Of a stretch of DNA of 64,000 nucleotides, positions 1 through 16,019 are shown in pieces (within the stretch, counting starts at the first letter, position 1; every line of letters begins with the position of its first letter). A program made the translations under genes and the position numbers. The stretch lies in contig CM034605.1 of the NCBI GenBank assembly GCA_020091685.1, forward strand, positions 6,991,019 through 7,055,018, in the 5' to 3' direction. This DNA comes from Lutjanus erythropterus (Eukaryota > Chordata > Actinopteri > Lutjaniformes > Lutjanidae). The notes below the pieces were generated by a model. The model made no database searches and had not been told where the DNA came from. It was given only the letters and a program-made list of their open reading frames with translations.

Positions 1-3000
1 GGTCAACATTTTTATTTTGCTTCAGTTGCAGAGGTAAACACAACAGAGCATGTATGATCGCACAAAGAAATGATTCGTATTGACGTAAAATGCTTAAATT
101 TGCAAGAATTTAGAGACAAAGGATGCAGATTTGTGGGGTTCAAATAAAAAATTAAACGTGCAAGTACAAAAATCTAGATGTACAATAAAATATATTTAGA
201 AATACAAGAGACGTTTTCTGGGTTAATTTCTAGTCTTTTCCAAAGGCGGTGGATCTTAAGTGCATTAGTCCACCAAACACCTGCCAATATCCTGGTTTGT
301 TCCCATGGAAAACATCTGCATCCCACAGCATCACTTCCAGGATCATCGGATTCACAATAAAATTAGGATGCAAATACAGCTTCAACATTTACCTCTTAGA
401 TTAATCAGTTGTTCTATTTGCATATTTCTGTAATTGCTACTCAGCATGAGCAGCGCCCTGATTTATAACTTACAGACTATGGAAAAGGCTTTGAAAATCT
501 TGAATCGACGCAGAATGTGAATAGTGAGGCTCAGTTTTACACCTGATCTGGAAATGTGAAAGATGGAACTATTTCTTCCATGTGTCTATTTTTGAATCAG
601 GCCTAAGCATACCAGCGGACTCAAAGCAAACAAGGAAGAACACTGTCTGGTATTAAAAATAGTTTTTGCGCAGTGACGAGCGACTTTTTGAGGACAGACA
701 ATAATCAGCCTTTCACTTTGGAGCATGGGGGAGAGGGAAAAGAGAAAATGAGAAGGCTGTTGTTGCATAGCTCTATCAAGGAAGAAGGACTTTGTTATCT
801 GTGAATGGGGCTTCTTTTTTGACCAGAATAGATATAGCACGAATTTTAATTCGTTTTTCTTTCAGAGACAACAATGCTTTATTTGAAAGCTCCATACAAT
901 TTGGGTTTGAGAGATCCTTTCTCCTTGTCCGAGCCCAGCTGCCCATATGGGATACAACGTGTGCAGCAAAGATCACAATGGCACCGTGACAGGCAGGACA
1001 AAAGCCTGCTGATGCGTCTCCTGACTCTGAACAGCACCAAGAAACTCTGTCAGTCAGCTCTCTATCTATCCACACTGTCTGCATCAACCCACTCCGCTGT
1101 TCGTTAACATGCACGCCTCAACATCCAGCAAAACCAGGCCTGGCCTTTGTCTCTCTGTGTTGTGTTGTGTGTACTGTATTATGCAATGATGGAGTCACAA
1201 AACTGCCTCATCAGAGAGGCAAAACTGCATGGACACACCAAAGTCCACATTTGTCTTCCAGTTGAGGTTTTAATAATGCTTTTCTTTAAGACTAATTCGT
1301 TTTTAAACATTTTATTTTAAAGGTACGACAAGGATTTTAGCTGATAATGAAACAGCCTCAATTTACTATTGATGCCTCTTATTACCCACGTTAATAAATG
1401 AGACAATCTGCAAGAATATTGGGTATTTATATAGTTATTCTTAATGCCTATACACCGGGTCTGGATTTTCCTTGAAATCAGATGAAAAAGTCCATGCTTA
1501 CATTTTCAAGGCAAAGTTACAGTGAGTAGTACCACAGCCATTAAAAGTAACAGGAGAGATTTTACGTCCAGATAAATATATTTTTGACGTTATATTTTGT
1601 GGTTGTGGCAATGAAAACACTACGGGTTTTGTCCACAGGTTCGCCCAAAATCAACAACATATGAAATTTCTGTAGCTGCTTTTTAAAGAAGTCAGAATGT
1701 CAGCCATAGTTCACTAAAAATCCAATCACAGACAGCCAGTCATTTATTATCACCGCCTTTTGCAGTTTAATTTATAATTAACGTCTCATATCATACCCTC
1801 CTCACATCTATTCTCATATAACTGAGCTTATAAGCGATTACAGCACGCTACAAGCATCGATAAAGGCATAAAAACGAAAACTGTAACCAACTCTGCTGAT
1901 TTATTTGACCTACAAGCCAACCGGTGGTGAAACACAAACCTTTCTGTTTAGGACAACAGTCTGTGTCGCCCACAAAAGCAGCAGAGTCTTTGAGACTAAT
2001 TCCTGTGCAATTAGCAAATCTGCCCAATTTAGCTGTTTGTTCAGTGATGATAGCGACCTCTAACATCTGCTGTGAGATTCACAAACAAAAGCACAGATTT
2101 TTCTACTAGGTTATCATATTTACCCAAGATATTGACTGAGTCTGATAATCCGCAGTGCGCTGCGGATCACTGAGAGCCATTTGTGTTTGTTTTTGGTTCC
2201 ACCTAAAGAACACAGTGACTAACAGGGCATTTATATATTTTAATGCGAATATCATCACCGACACGTTATATGACTATTGCAATAGCTTATTAGGCGGTTA
2301 AAGCCCCTCTGGGCCGTAAGCGTATTTTAGTTGACCGTTTGGCCGTGGAAACAAAGAAGGCTTGTGACTCATTGATTATTCCTGCTTCTATTTGCAGTTT
2401 AAGGCTTAACAAGATAACAAAACATTTATTGCATTAAACGTTTTTTCTCCCACACAGTCTAATACTTTACACCCAATTCCTGGGAGTGGTGTGGGGATGT
2501 TGACAAAAAGGAGAGCTTTTGACTCAAAAGCTTCTTATGTAGAGAAGCCCTTATATTAAGTGAGTGGATTTTAGTCCCATTTCACAAGTGACTTTAGGCT
2601 TTATTAGTGAGGTGTCGGACTGAGAAAATATTCTGGATTAAATTTGCTTAGAAAAGAAAGGAGGCGCTGAAGATTTATTCCCAGAATCAAGCTCCATTCT
2701 GTGTCACAATATAGTGTTTTGGCTCTTCCATTATGACGTTTAGCGATGTCTTTTCAAATAAATCGAATAGACACTTATATAAACCAACCATCGTTTCAGA
2801 AACACAGCCTTTTATTTTAAAATCCTTATAAAAAATGATTTTTATCCACCATCACCGCGCGGCTGCACTGTTATTCACAAATATGATCTGACTGCTTTGC
2901 CAAAAATCCCTCCCTCATTTTCTCTTTTTAAAATTTGTAAATATATATAGCATAGGCCGATTCCAGCTTTACGCTCCAGAAAGTTCTCGATGCCACAAAT

Positions 3001-3393
3001 ATTTACAAGAAATAAACCAAAGGAAAATAGCTGAAAAGTTGCCGTTTTTATTCATGGCCATAAATATTTTTTTTTTTTCGGTCCATAAAAGAAGCAAGAA
3101 ATTAAAATTTCTATAATTATAAAGTGGTTCGTACGTGCTGATAATAACACGAAGGGACAAAAGAAAAAGAGAGAGAGTGAAAACATCTCTACAACCAACA
3201 CACAACAACATACTTTTACAAAAAATTTCACAAGAAGAGCATTGACATTCTTAATAAAAATCTATAAGGGAGAGGTTTGGACCCAGTTCTCTTAACTTAA
3301 AACATGTGTAAACAATGGCGCACACATGAGTTCTGAATAAAATGGTAGTATATATATGAGCAAGCTGCAAAATGAAAAGTCTTTGTTTTGTGT
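1..3393. other. flank downstream of nkx2.2, no gene seen
   Basis: No coding exon, RNA gene or clear mobile element was recognised here. The stretch is AT-rich and mostly unique in appearance. The part next to nkx2.2 (about 2700-3393) is T-rich and on the minus strand could be its long 3' UTR: several TTTATT words (AATAAA on the minus strand), for example at 3394-3399, could serve as poly(A) signals. A small perfect palindromic hairpin lies at 2148-2167 (8-bp arms, 4-base loop). The nkx2.4 gene that neighbours NKX2-2 in other vertebrates is not present in this window. Confidence 0.5.
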
Positions 3394-3480
3394 TTTATTT
3401 TTTCTTTCTTTCTTTGGCTTTAGGTGAAACTCTAATCGTGCTTCCGCAAGTCAAGCCTAAGTCTCTATAATTTTCTTCTC

Positions 3481-4014
3481 TCACCAAGTCCACTGTTGCG
3501 TTTGCACCAAGTGATGTGCTGGAACTGTATGCAAGCCGCGGCGCTGTATTGCGCGTTATACTGCATGTGTTGGAGTGATCACTATAAGCCGAGAAGGGAT
3601 CCTGGCCTGAAAAAGTGGCCACAAGTCCTGAGCTTTAAGAGGTGACAAGGCTTTCCATCCCTGACTAAGACGGCACGGCCACCTCGCCTGCTGGGAGAAG
3701 AGATGGGTCACTTCCATACCGGCCCAAGCCTCTTCATCTTATACCGGTGGTTCTGGAACCAGATCTTCACCTGGGTCGGGGTGAGGCGGATCAGGCTGCT
3801 GTGGTGCCCTCTCCGGGCGGACAGGTACCTCTGCTGCCTGAAGCGGCGCTCCAGCTCGTAGGTCTGCGCCTCTGGAAAACAACAATCTCCTTTCCGCTTC
3901 TTGCCGGAGTCGCTGCTGCCGCTGCTGGAAGTTTCCTTGTCGTTGTCCGGCGATTCATCGTCCACGGACGGCTCCGGGACTTGGCCGAGTCCCAGAGCTG
4001 GCGGATAGGCCGTG
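3481..4014 (-). other. nkx2.2: nkx2.2 exon 2 coding part with homeodomain
   Basis: Begins near the HGLSASS block at 4014 and ends at TGA 3483-3481. The frame changes go: HGLSASS; DSAKS (one frame over); PEPSV to GKKRK; RRLLFS (3888-3874, shifted); [18 protein letters not shown] (restored); PER (3816-3808, shifted); SLIRLTPTQ to HRYKMKR (restored); GMEVTH (shifted); VLVRDGKPCH (3671-3642); KAQDL (3636-3622); ATF and PFSAYS; HMQYNAQYS; LVQTQQWTW. Read literally, the homeodomain frame ends at a TGA at 3710-3708. No AG dinucleotide stands immediately before the HGLSASS codons, so the exact acceptor is uncertain. Confidence 0.75.
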
Positions 4015-4675
4015 TTCGCGGCAAGAAACGGGAGAAACACTGTCAAAATGTTAAGTGTTGTAAAGTTCTCAGGACATTTATCACAAAATCAATCCACATA
4101 ATCATCAATCAAAAGTTTTGGAATATAATATAAAAGAACCTGTTAATGATTTAGCACTTGTGAAAACAGCAGATATTTACAAGATATTTGACATTTTTGG
4201 TGCAGATAATAAAAACAAGAATATCTGTTATTTGAACTCTTTTTTTGTAATTTTGAAGTGAAAGTACCTAATAATATCTCCAGCCTAAATCTGCACAAGC
4301 AGAGCGAGTCAGTGAAGTGCCGTTTAAAGCATCATTGTCTGCTTGCAACCCCACAGAATGCAGCCTTATTTTTCACACCGTGCTTACACTCTGAATAACT
4401 TACAGCCCTGCGTGTTTATCCGCGTTGCTTTATCGATCACATTCTACAATGCAAAGTGCGTGGAGCCCAAAACACTACATGCACTGTTGAGCAAACGCCT
4501 TCAAGACAGAGCTGCACGGTGCATAAAGATGAATGCTGCACGCCACCCAAGGGCACCGTTATAAGGGTGGAATAGGAGGCTTATGCCATCAATTATGGCT
4601 AATGTAACCGCATAGCCTGAAATTATCACAAGTCGTTATCAGCAATATCAAGAAGGATCTTTAGACTCTACTTAC

Positions 4676-4934
4676 ATGAATATTAATACTGTCCGTAGTA
4701 GCAAGCCATCGTGTGTAAGGATTGTCACTACTGTCATAAAGGGTTCTTTAAAGGCAGATTTTGGAACGTTTTCTAGAGGACTTTGCACCAAACCCAGCGT
4801 TTTTTGTCGTGGGATGTCTCCGATCCCTTCCGTGTCTTCCTCCGCTCCGGTGATAGATCCTCTTCGTCATTTGTGTCAGGAAGGTCCAAAATGTCCTTTA
4901 CAGAAAAGCCCGTCTTTGTGTTGGTCAACGACAT
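4676..4934 (-). other. nkx2.2: nkx2.2 exon 1 coding part
   Basis: Runs from the ATG at 4934 to the donor GTAAGT (GT at 4675-4674). One frame carries MSLTNTKTG through NDEE; a second carries GSITG and later LVQSPLENV (4791-4765); LPLKNP (4757-4742) is back in the first; YDSSDNPYTRW onward (4738-4685) is in the third. The expected residues between DSI and the exon end are shortened, consistent with a missing base plus a small deletion. If read literally, translation stops at a TAG about 60 codons after the start, before the homeodomain. Confidence 0.8.
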
Positions 4935-5021
4935 ATTCTGGTGGGGAATATGCAGGAAAAAGCAGTTGCAGCACCAGCTTCGACAATCCGCTGTTTTGAA
5001 ACACAAAAAGAAAAGAAAAAA

Positions 5022-5050
5022 GGGAAGAAGAAGAAGAAGAAGAAGAAGCA
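5022..5050. repeat. (GAA)n microsatellite in the nkx2.2 5' UTR side
   Basis: An uninterrupted run of about eight AAG/GAA units lies about 90 bases upstream of the nkx2.2 ATG, so on the minus strand it is a TTC pyrimidine tract that is probably inside the 5' UTR. Confidence 0.8.
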
Positions 5051-5277
5051 GAGGCGTGATGTTTCAGGAAAATGAGTAAGAAGAGCCGCTCTACGCTGAA
5101 GTACAGTCAAAGCAGCCACAGCCACTGGATAACCATTCTGCCTAAGCAAGTAGGTAGCAGGGATCTGTGTGTCTGTAAGTCCAGGAAGAATGCCAAAGTG
5201 GCTGAAGTGCTATGTGTGGCTCATGATTAATGCACTGGGTTGGCAGAGGAAATAAGCCATTACCTTGTCCGATCAGT

Positions 5278-5287
5278 CCATATAAGG
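5278..5287. promoter_or_regulatory. CArG-box match upstream of nkx2.2
   Basis: CCATATAAGG fits the CC(A/T)6GG serum-response-factor consensus on both strands and sits about 345 bases upstream of the nkx2.2 start. It also contains a TATA-like core. A match this short is only suggestive. Confidence 0.25.
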
Positions 5288-5300
5288 TTGGTCTCAACAC

Positions 5301-6605
5301 ATGAACCTGCAGTGAAAAGCATTAAAAACGCGAAAGGTTGGCCACGTGTGTGGGTCTAGGAGTCAAGTGGATGAAGACAGTGTTTGCAGATGTGAAATTG
5401 TGGGTTTTGGGGAGATCCGAGCCTCTACCATTATGCTCAGAGCATGATGAGTGGTTTCACGTGTCAATTAATTACAAAGACGGGAGAATTTACAACTTTA
5501 TTTACATACAAAGAACCTCCAAGTAGCTTTATACTCACAATACTTAAAAAGCCCGTTTTAACAAATTGCTCCAGCTGAATCTTTTCAGTCTTTTTTAAAA
5601 TTATATCACAAATATATCGATATGACAAATAAACCACATTTTTGGGGTTCGGTGCAAGTTATTCTTTATTTTTAGCGATGTGAACCAGGAGAAGAGCGGC
5701 TATTGTTCAAATATTCAGATAATTTATGTAAACCTTTTGTGTCAATATTTTTGCCAGGGCTTAAGGACAAGAGGCTGTGTTGAAACTGAAGCAGGACTGT
5801 GTTTGTTTGAAAACGCTAAGCAAGTATTTAAGACATTAGGCCTATCCAAATGTGATGATATCGTGACTAGAACAATAACAATACACGTAATAATAATAAT
5901 ACAATAATACTATTAATAATTAAAAATATTTATAATTTAATATACAAAATAACGTGTTTAATATCGATCTCAACAGACTTGTAATAATAAAAACACAGGC
6001 TTGAATCATTTTTTCTTAGCTTATGTACACATTATTTCTGCATACTTTTACAATGCAGTTACTGTTATAAATTAAAAATTTTGTTTGCATTTTTTCCTCA
6101 ATAAATCTCTCAGTTTCATCTTGCAGCACATCCTAATAGTTTTTCTGCTTGTGTGGTTTCCCTCAAAGTGCTCCATCTTGCTTTTTTTCTGTGGAGCTCT
6201 GAGTATCATTTGTTGTTACTTTATTTTCCTCCTTCAAGACTTTCCCCTTCGTTCTCCTCCTCTGCCTCCCATCCAGTATGTGATGTGGTGACAATGTTGC
6301 ACGTTTTAGCAAGTCCTCGGCGCACCTGGTGGTCGGACCTGGCAAACACAAATACAAACCGATTGCTGTTGCAGACAATGGGGAAATGTAGACAAATGTC
6401 CGGCTCCTGTTGGAAGCTTTTGTCCGACCGCAGTTTTTGCAATTTATTTCAGGGGCGAAATAGATGATTGACGCCCCGCGCACAATGCTTTCTAACTGTT
6501 TGGAATAAATCTGAGGTTGTTCCTATTGTCATGGCATTCAACTGTTTTCAATGGATCATTCTTCATTCAATTCCTGATCCTTCCACAATATTAAGGAAAG
6601 TCCTT
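5301..6605. other. unique upstream DNA of nkx2.2, no gene seen
   Basis: AT-rich sequence without a recognisable exon. The 5880-5990 part is a low-complexity AATAAT-rich stretch. Short open frames on both strands overlap each other and show no family signature. Position directly upstream of nkx2.2 makes it a reasonable place for proximal regulatory DNA, but no specific site can be claimed. Confidence 0.4.
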
Positions 6606-6612
6606 CATCTTG

Positions 6613-6664
6613 TACACACACATACACACACACACATGCACGCACACACGCACACACATACACA
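6613..6664. repeat. (CA)n microsatellite, imperfect
   Basis: Alternating CA units interrupted by TACA, TGCA and CGCA variants. Confidence 0.9.
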
Positions 6665-7788
6665 GTAGTTCTGGGAAGGAAAGGAAAGGCAGGAACTATT
6701 GTGTCTTTAGTTTCTTTGTAGTTACACAGATTGTTGAATTAAATTGATTGAAATGATTGTAGCATATTTATAATTTTATAATTATAGATTATTAATATTA
6801 TTATAATGTAGTAGCCCCATTGTTTTTTATCATTATTAGCTATATATTGGTGGTGTTTGTTTAATTATATTAAATATTAGATAAAACATAAATATCAGTA
6901 CTGAAAAAATAAAATTTGATAATAAAATAATTAGCAATAGTATCATTATATAATTTACTGTGACGTCTTTGTGCCACAGTTTCTAAGGTTTCTGCACCTG
7001 ACACAACACAGGCCTGAGGTAAATATTTCACCAGCCTGGCAGAATTAATCACAACATCCCACAAAGGCTCCATTGAGCTGAACGATATGGACAACTGAGC
7101 TGCGCCTGAGCCTCCTATAAGGGAGAGAGAGGTTACTGACCTGATCCACTGTAATGCAGCACTGCTAAATCCGACATGTGAAGGGACATCAGCCCGCTTG
7201 CATGCAGCAGACACCCAGAGAGCTTACGCACACAAGCAGCACGGAGGAATGGCCCAGCTGCAGCCCCCTATGCATCTCATCAGGAAACTCACTTGGCCCA
7301 TGTGACATTATTTCACTGAGACTTTATTTAGTGCCTCAAAAGTGCGTGAGCCAAATTGTGTTGTTAGAGCACCGCAGGCTTATCGCCCCGTGTCATTTCT
7401 GCTGTGCTTTGCTGTGTGTGGCACAGTGACAAGAGGGAAGTCACAGTAGGGTTTTGTGACGGTGCCTGGACTGGGAGCGCACTGGCCAGACTGTGCATGG
7501 CCAGTTGCTGGGGATGTACTATTTGATCAATTGAGCCGTGGTTTCGGCAAGAAGAGGTAAATGTGCACAGGCTATGGGACGTATCACTTGGAGAGCCTAT
7601 CGCTCTGTGTTTACCTGTTTACTTTCACAGGTAGCCAAACAGGCCAGCCGCCTTTCACTCTGACAGGGGCCATGCAGACATGGGACGAGTTCACGGGACC
7701 AGCACCGAAAATATTCACAGTCCATTAAATCTGGTCAGGATGCTTTCAGGTTGCAATTATGTACAATTATGCGAAATGAATTTGATGT
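6665..7788. other. unique DNA, no gene seen
   Basis: No exon or mobile element was recognised. The 6720-6960 part is very AT-rich; 6990-7720 is more balanced and could contain regulatory sequence, but there is nothing diagnostic. Confidence 0.4.
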
Positions 7789-7789
7789 T

Positions 7790-7880
7790 AAAAAAAAAAA
7801 AAAAAAGTTTTTGCCCCAGATTTCGAGACTTTTTTTTTACAGAGCAATACACATAATAATAATAATTATTATTCTATTAA

Positions 7881-7915
<35 letters not shown>

Positions 7916-7935
7916 CATTATTATTATTATTATTA
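7790..7935. repeat. poly(A) and (ATT)n simple repeats
   Basis: An A-run of about 17 bases at about 7790-7806 is followed by an ATT triplet array at about 7877-7934, separated by AT-rich sequence with AATAAT units. Confidence 0.9.
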
Positions 7936-8459
7936 GAGTCGTTTCCATTGTTTTCGTCATTTTAAGCTCTTCATTGTGCTGTTTTTGTAATTATCAAGTC
8001 GTAAAAATTAACTAGCCTGTTTAAACAAACTTAAAAAGGCAAATATGTTTTGACCCCAACGGTTTTTCCTTTTCCGTGGTTAAATCATCTCAATCCTCAG
8101 TTAGGAGTGTGTATGTCAGAAATGTGTGTGAGTGTGTCGGGGTGTTAAAGCAGAGAGATGTAGTAAAGAAGGGCCTCTGAGCTGCAGATGTCAGATTTAA
8201 AGGACAATATGCCAAGTGCAGGCTGCTGCTTCCCATCACCCGCTTATATTAGAGTTCAGCTGACACTAAATCTCCACATCTGACACTAAAACGATACACT
8301 GTAATAGTATTTCTCTGTTATGACTTTTTGTGTGTGTAAAACTGTACAGCACACAGCACATGCTAACCTTTATGTGATCATTGCTGCTATAATTATGCTA
8401 TCACCAGTTTCACCAGTGCTCCCATTTTTAATATTATAAGCAACAGAGCTGACTGGCTC

Positions 8460-9200
8460 ATTATTAAAGCTCGTTACATTTTTCTGATCCCCGCTTTGCA
8501 ATCAAACGTACAGCAGAATGGACTCATCCAAACAATTAATTTTTCGGATGAACCCCAAAAACCGGGCCCGTCTGATTAATTATAATTCCTCCTAAAATTC
8601 ATGCCCATGATTGTTCCCAAATAAGTGAAGAAAGAGCTTTTTATATTCTTGATTAAATAAATCTTCGATTGAATGCACAAATAAGAATGCCGCAGGAGAA
8701 TCCATAATAATGTTGATCATTCCCTCCTTTAATCGCTGAATTTCAGCGTGTTTGATACCTCAGGCGGGAGTTAGTCTTTGATAAAGGTAACCCCGCCTGC
8801 CTCAGGGTGTCCGTGATAAATGTACAGAGTGACAAGACCGATTTCTCCTCTATGATTAAAAGCCTATATATAATATGCAGGTAAAGCGGGTCCGGTTTAT
8901 TTATTATGGGGGCTAAGCCATGGCCTGGGAGACTTGGCTTCAGGGTAGAAATCATTTTGGAGCCCGTTTGGATTTTTTTCCCAGAAAATCCAGCCACCTT
9001 TCCTCCCGGCCAAAAGTCTTTATTCGTCTCCTTTCTCTAATGATTAAACATGTCACGGCGAGATTATAGCAGTGCACGCCCATGCCCTGAGGAGATGTCA
9101 TTTGTTAAACCACCAGTTTATTTGTAACGGTGAATTTCATGCCACGCTGTGCCATTCCGCTCAATCTTTTCCATGTAAGACGAATTGCTAAAAGGGGTTT
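8460..9200. promoter_or_regulatory. candidate conserved non-coding element
   Basis: Repeat-free, balanced-composition block without a plausible exon. It carries many homeodomain-type TAAT/ATTA cores (for example around 8575-8590 and 9037-9050) and contrasts with the AT-rich, low-complexity DNA on either side. The nkx2.2-pax1 interval is known in vertebrates for regulatory content, so an enhancer is a fair guess. The call rests on texture only, not on alignment. Confidence 0.3.
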
Positions 9201-9725
9201 ATTATTTTTTAATCACTTCATTTCAGCATCGCACTGACACTGGCAGGAGGGAGGAGAGATGGCTCTGAGACTTCTTCAGATAAATCAAAAGAACAACTAT
9301 TATTTGGAACATTTGGATGAATACATAAAAAAACAAATAAAAAATAAATAAATCATCCTCTCCAGGAGAACCAGATCTGCACTGCTCTACATGGCACAAG
9401 TACAGACAACTTGTCCTCCTTGTTAGGGCAGCCTGTGTGAGTGCAATAACATGAACAGCTGTTGACATCTGTAGAGCTCTAGCGGTCTCTACCGGCACAT
9501 TTAAGAAACAACAGGGGTGTCTTATTGTTTGCACTCAATTAGACAACTATAATAGCCAATAATGTTTCAAATATAGGCAGAAATCAGACACATTTGATGG
9601 TATTTAAGGAATATTTGCTTGTCTTCATCCATGTTCATCCTACATTTAGACACAGAGTTGTTCTTGAGTAAAATAAGGTATGGCTGGTAACTTTGTGAGT
9701 AAGGTCTTGTATGTGTCTATAATAT

Positions 9726-10091
9726 GTTATTTTTTTATAGAGTTGTAACAGTTATTCAGTTATTCAACAGTCCATCCAAAGAAAATTAATCACCAACTTT
9801 TTGATGCCATTACTCATTTCAGTATTTTTCAACAAAATGTCAAACATTAGCTTGTTTCAGCTTCTAAATGTCAGGATTTGCTGCTTTTCTTCTTTATGAT
9901 AGTAAATTAAGATCTTTAGGTTTTAGTTTCTTTGTTGACAAAGAAGCCATTCAAAGAGTCACTTTAGTGTGGGAAATTGTGATGAGCATTTTTCACATTT
10001 TATGGCATTTATAGACTAAACATTAATCAATTAATCCTGAAACCAAATTGCTGATTAATTGATAATGAAAATAACTTAGTTGCAGCCCTAT
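9726..10091. mobile_element. dispersed teleost repeat with ATTAATC-rich ends
   Basis: The block has the layout of a very common fish interspersed repeat: a start rich in TTAATCA words, a middle reading like AAATGTCAGGATTTGCTGCTTTTC and GGGAAATTGTGATGAGCATTTTTCA (recognised by eye), and an end with repeated TTAAT/ATTAA followed by GTTGCAGCCCT. It is non-coding and diverged. The class is uncertain, probably a non-autonomous DNA element. A second, more degraded piece is near 40135-40325. Confidence 0.6.
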
Positions 10092-14890
<4,799 letters not shown>

Positions 14891-14894
14891 AATA

Positions 14895-15360
14895 GTTTTT
14901 TTACATAGCACTTTTCAAAAACAGTTACAAAGTGCTGTACAATAAAAAGTGGAATGTATTTAAAACAAAAGCAAGTTAGCTAAAAGATATAAAAACTAAA
15001 CACATTATCAACACAATTAGAGAAAAAAAAGTGGGCTTTTAAAAGTGATTTAAAGATAGGACGGAGTTTGCTGCCCTGATATCCTCAGGCAGGTCGTTCC
15101 ACATTCTCAGAGCTCTAATTGTAAAGCCTCCATCATGTTTATGTTCAAAACTTGATCTTGGAACAATCTGCACGGAGAACTCCAACAGTGTTGGAGGAGT
15201 TCCGGCGCTCTGTTCATTACTATTAGAGCTGTTCCAGTGCATGAAGCCAACTTTGGTATCTGAGCTTCTGCATATGCTTCCACATATGCTTTTGCATTGT
15301 ACAGTCCATAAAGCAAGTGCAGTAGACTTCTTTCAGCTGGCTAACTACCAGTTTAGTCCT
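14895..15360 (-). mobile_element. degenerate dispersed teleost repeat
   Basis: The stretch matches by eye a widespread fish interspersed sequence with words such as CTCAGGCAGGTCGTTCCA (15086-15103) and AAGTGCAGTAGACTTCTTTC (15313-15332). On the minus strand a 67-codon open frame ending near 15039 reads RALRMWNDLPEDIRAANS, similar in flavour to the C-terminal tail of L2/Rex-type retrotransposon proteins. No complete protein remains. The class is uncertain. Confidence 0.5.
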
Positions 15361-15692
15361 CCGTTAATTTGATCAGAGATAAAACGATTTTATCGTATGA
15401 CTCTTTCAGACTTTCCTAATGTGACTGGACTGAATAGATCAAATCCTGATACTAAAATTACTAACTTTTCACTGGGTTGTGGTTGGTTCATCCACTGTTT
15501 TACAGCTACTTGTTTCACTTTTTAAAAAAAAAATCTATTTGAGTCATAAAACATCATGTGATGCTGACATTACATGGGTTACCCACTACATCAAACTGAC
15601 TTCAAAGCGTGGCACTCTTCCTGGTGGCTTGTTGGGAAGTGACGTTTGAAGGATCTTTGAAATACTTCCCCTGCATCAACCTGGGGCTTTAC

Positions 15693-16018
15693 AGGACCAG
15701 AGTGTCGCATCACCTTCCCCTTCCAAGTTTGTAGGAGAACCTACGATGGGTGTGAAAATATCTAGAGCCAGTGTTTGGTTTGTTGGTTCTGGGTTACTGT
15801 AGAAACATGGTGGTGCAACATGTTGGACTTCATGGAAGAGGACCCACACCATCTGTAGATACAAACAAATTCATTCTGAGGTAAGGAAAAACACAAGATT
15901 CTTATTTTCAAATTATTATTCACTAAAGAAAACAGACTTGTGAATAATGACTATTATATTCAATTGTTGCCATATTATGCCAATACATTTCCATAAATCT
16001 TACAGACCACACATTTAA
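15693..16018 (-). mobile_element. TTAA-type MITE, copy 1 (minus orientation)
   Basis: Reverse-oriented member of a small non-coding family found six times in the window. The left end reads AGGACCAG and the right end TTACAGACCACACATTTAA, the diverged inverted partner. The interior contains CTAGAGCCAGTGTTTGGTTTG and TACTGTAGAAACATGG blocks shared (in the other orientation) with the copy at 33.5 kb. Confidence 0.65.
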
Positions 16019-16019
16019 A

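Larger units (their letters stand above)
3481..4934 (-). pseudogene. nkx2.2: nkx2.2-type homeobox gene with a shattered reading frame
   Basis: NK2-class homeodomain transcription factor; the family acts in the nucleus downstream of Hedgehog in ventral neural tube and in pancreatic endocrine cells. Seen directly: start ATG at 4934 followed by MSLTNTKTG and the TN repressor motif [10 protein letters not shown] (4907-4878); linker blocks [15 protein letters not shown] and DNPYTRWLATTDSI; a splice donor GTAAG at 4675; then in exon 2 [13 protein letters not shown], a homeodomain with [13 protein letters not shown] (Tyr after QNHR marks NK2), the NK2-specific domain part VLVRDGKPCH, and the family's terminal QQWTW with stop TGA at 3483-3481. 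These blocks lie in all three frames: at least three switches in exon 1 and twelve in exon 2. Gene identity is firm; the a/b paralogue is not decided. Whether the breaks are real (pseudogene) or sequence error is open; no substitution-type decay is obvious, and pax1 in the same window is unbroken. Confidence 0.85.

Noticed and set aside
1-3393. nkx2.4 or foxa2 exons, expected neighbours in other vertebrates
   Set aside because: No homeodomain or forkhead blocks were found in any frame in the flanks.
3747-4133. 128-codon plus-strand open frame over the nkx2.2 homeodomain
   Set aside because: It is the antisense of the homeodomain exon, has no family signature, and the minus strand carries unmistakable NK2 blocks.
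15039-15316. Minus-strand open frames with a WNDLPEDIR motif as a real gene
   Set aside because: Short, broken and embedded in a dispersed repeat; at most a remnant of a retrotransposon protein tail.
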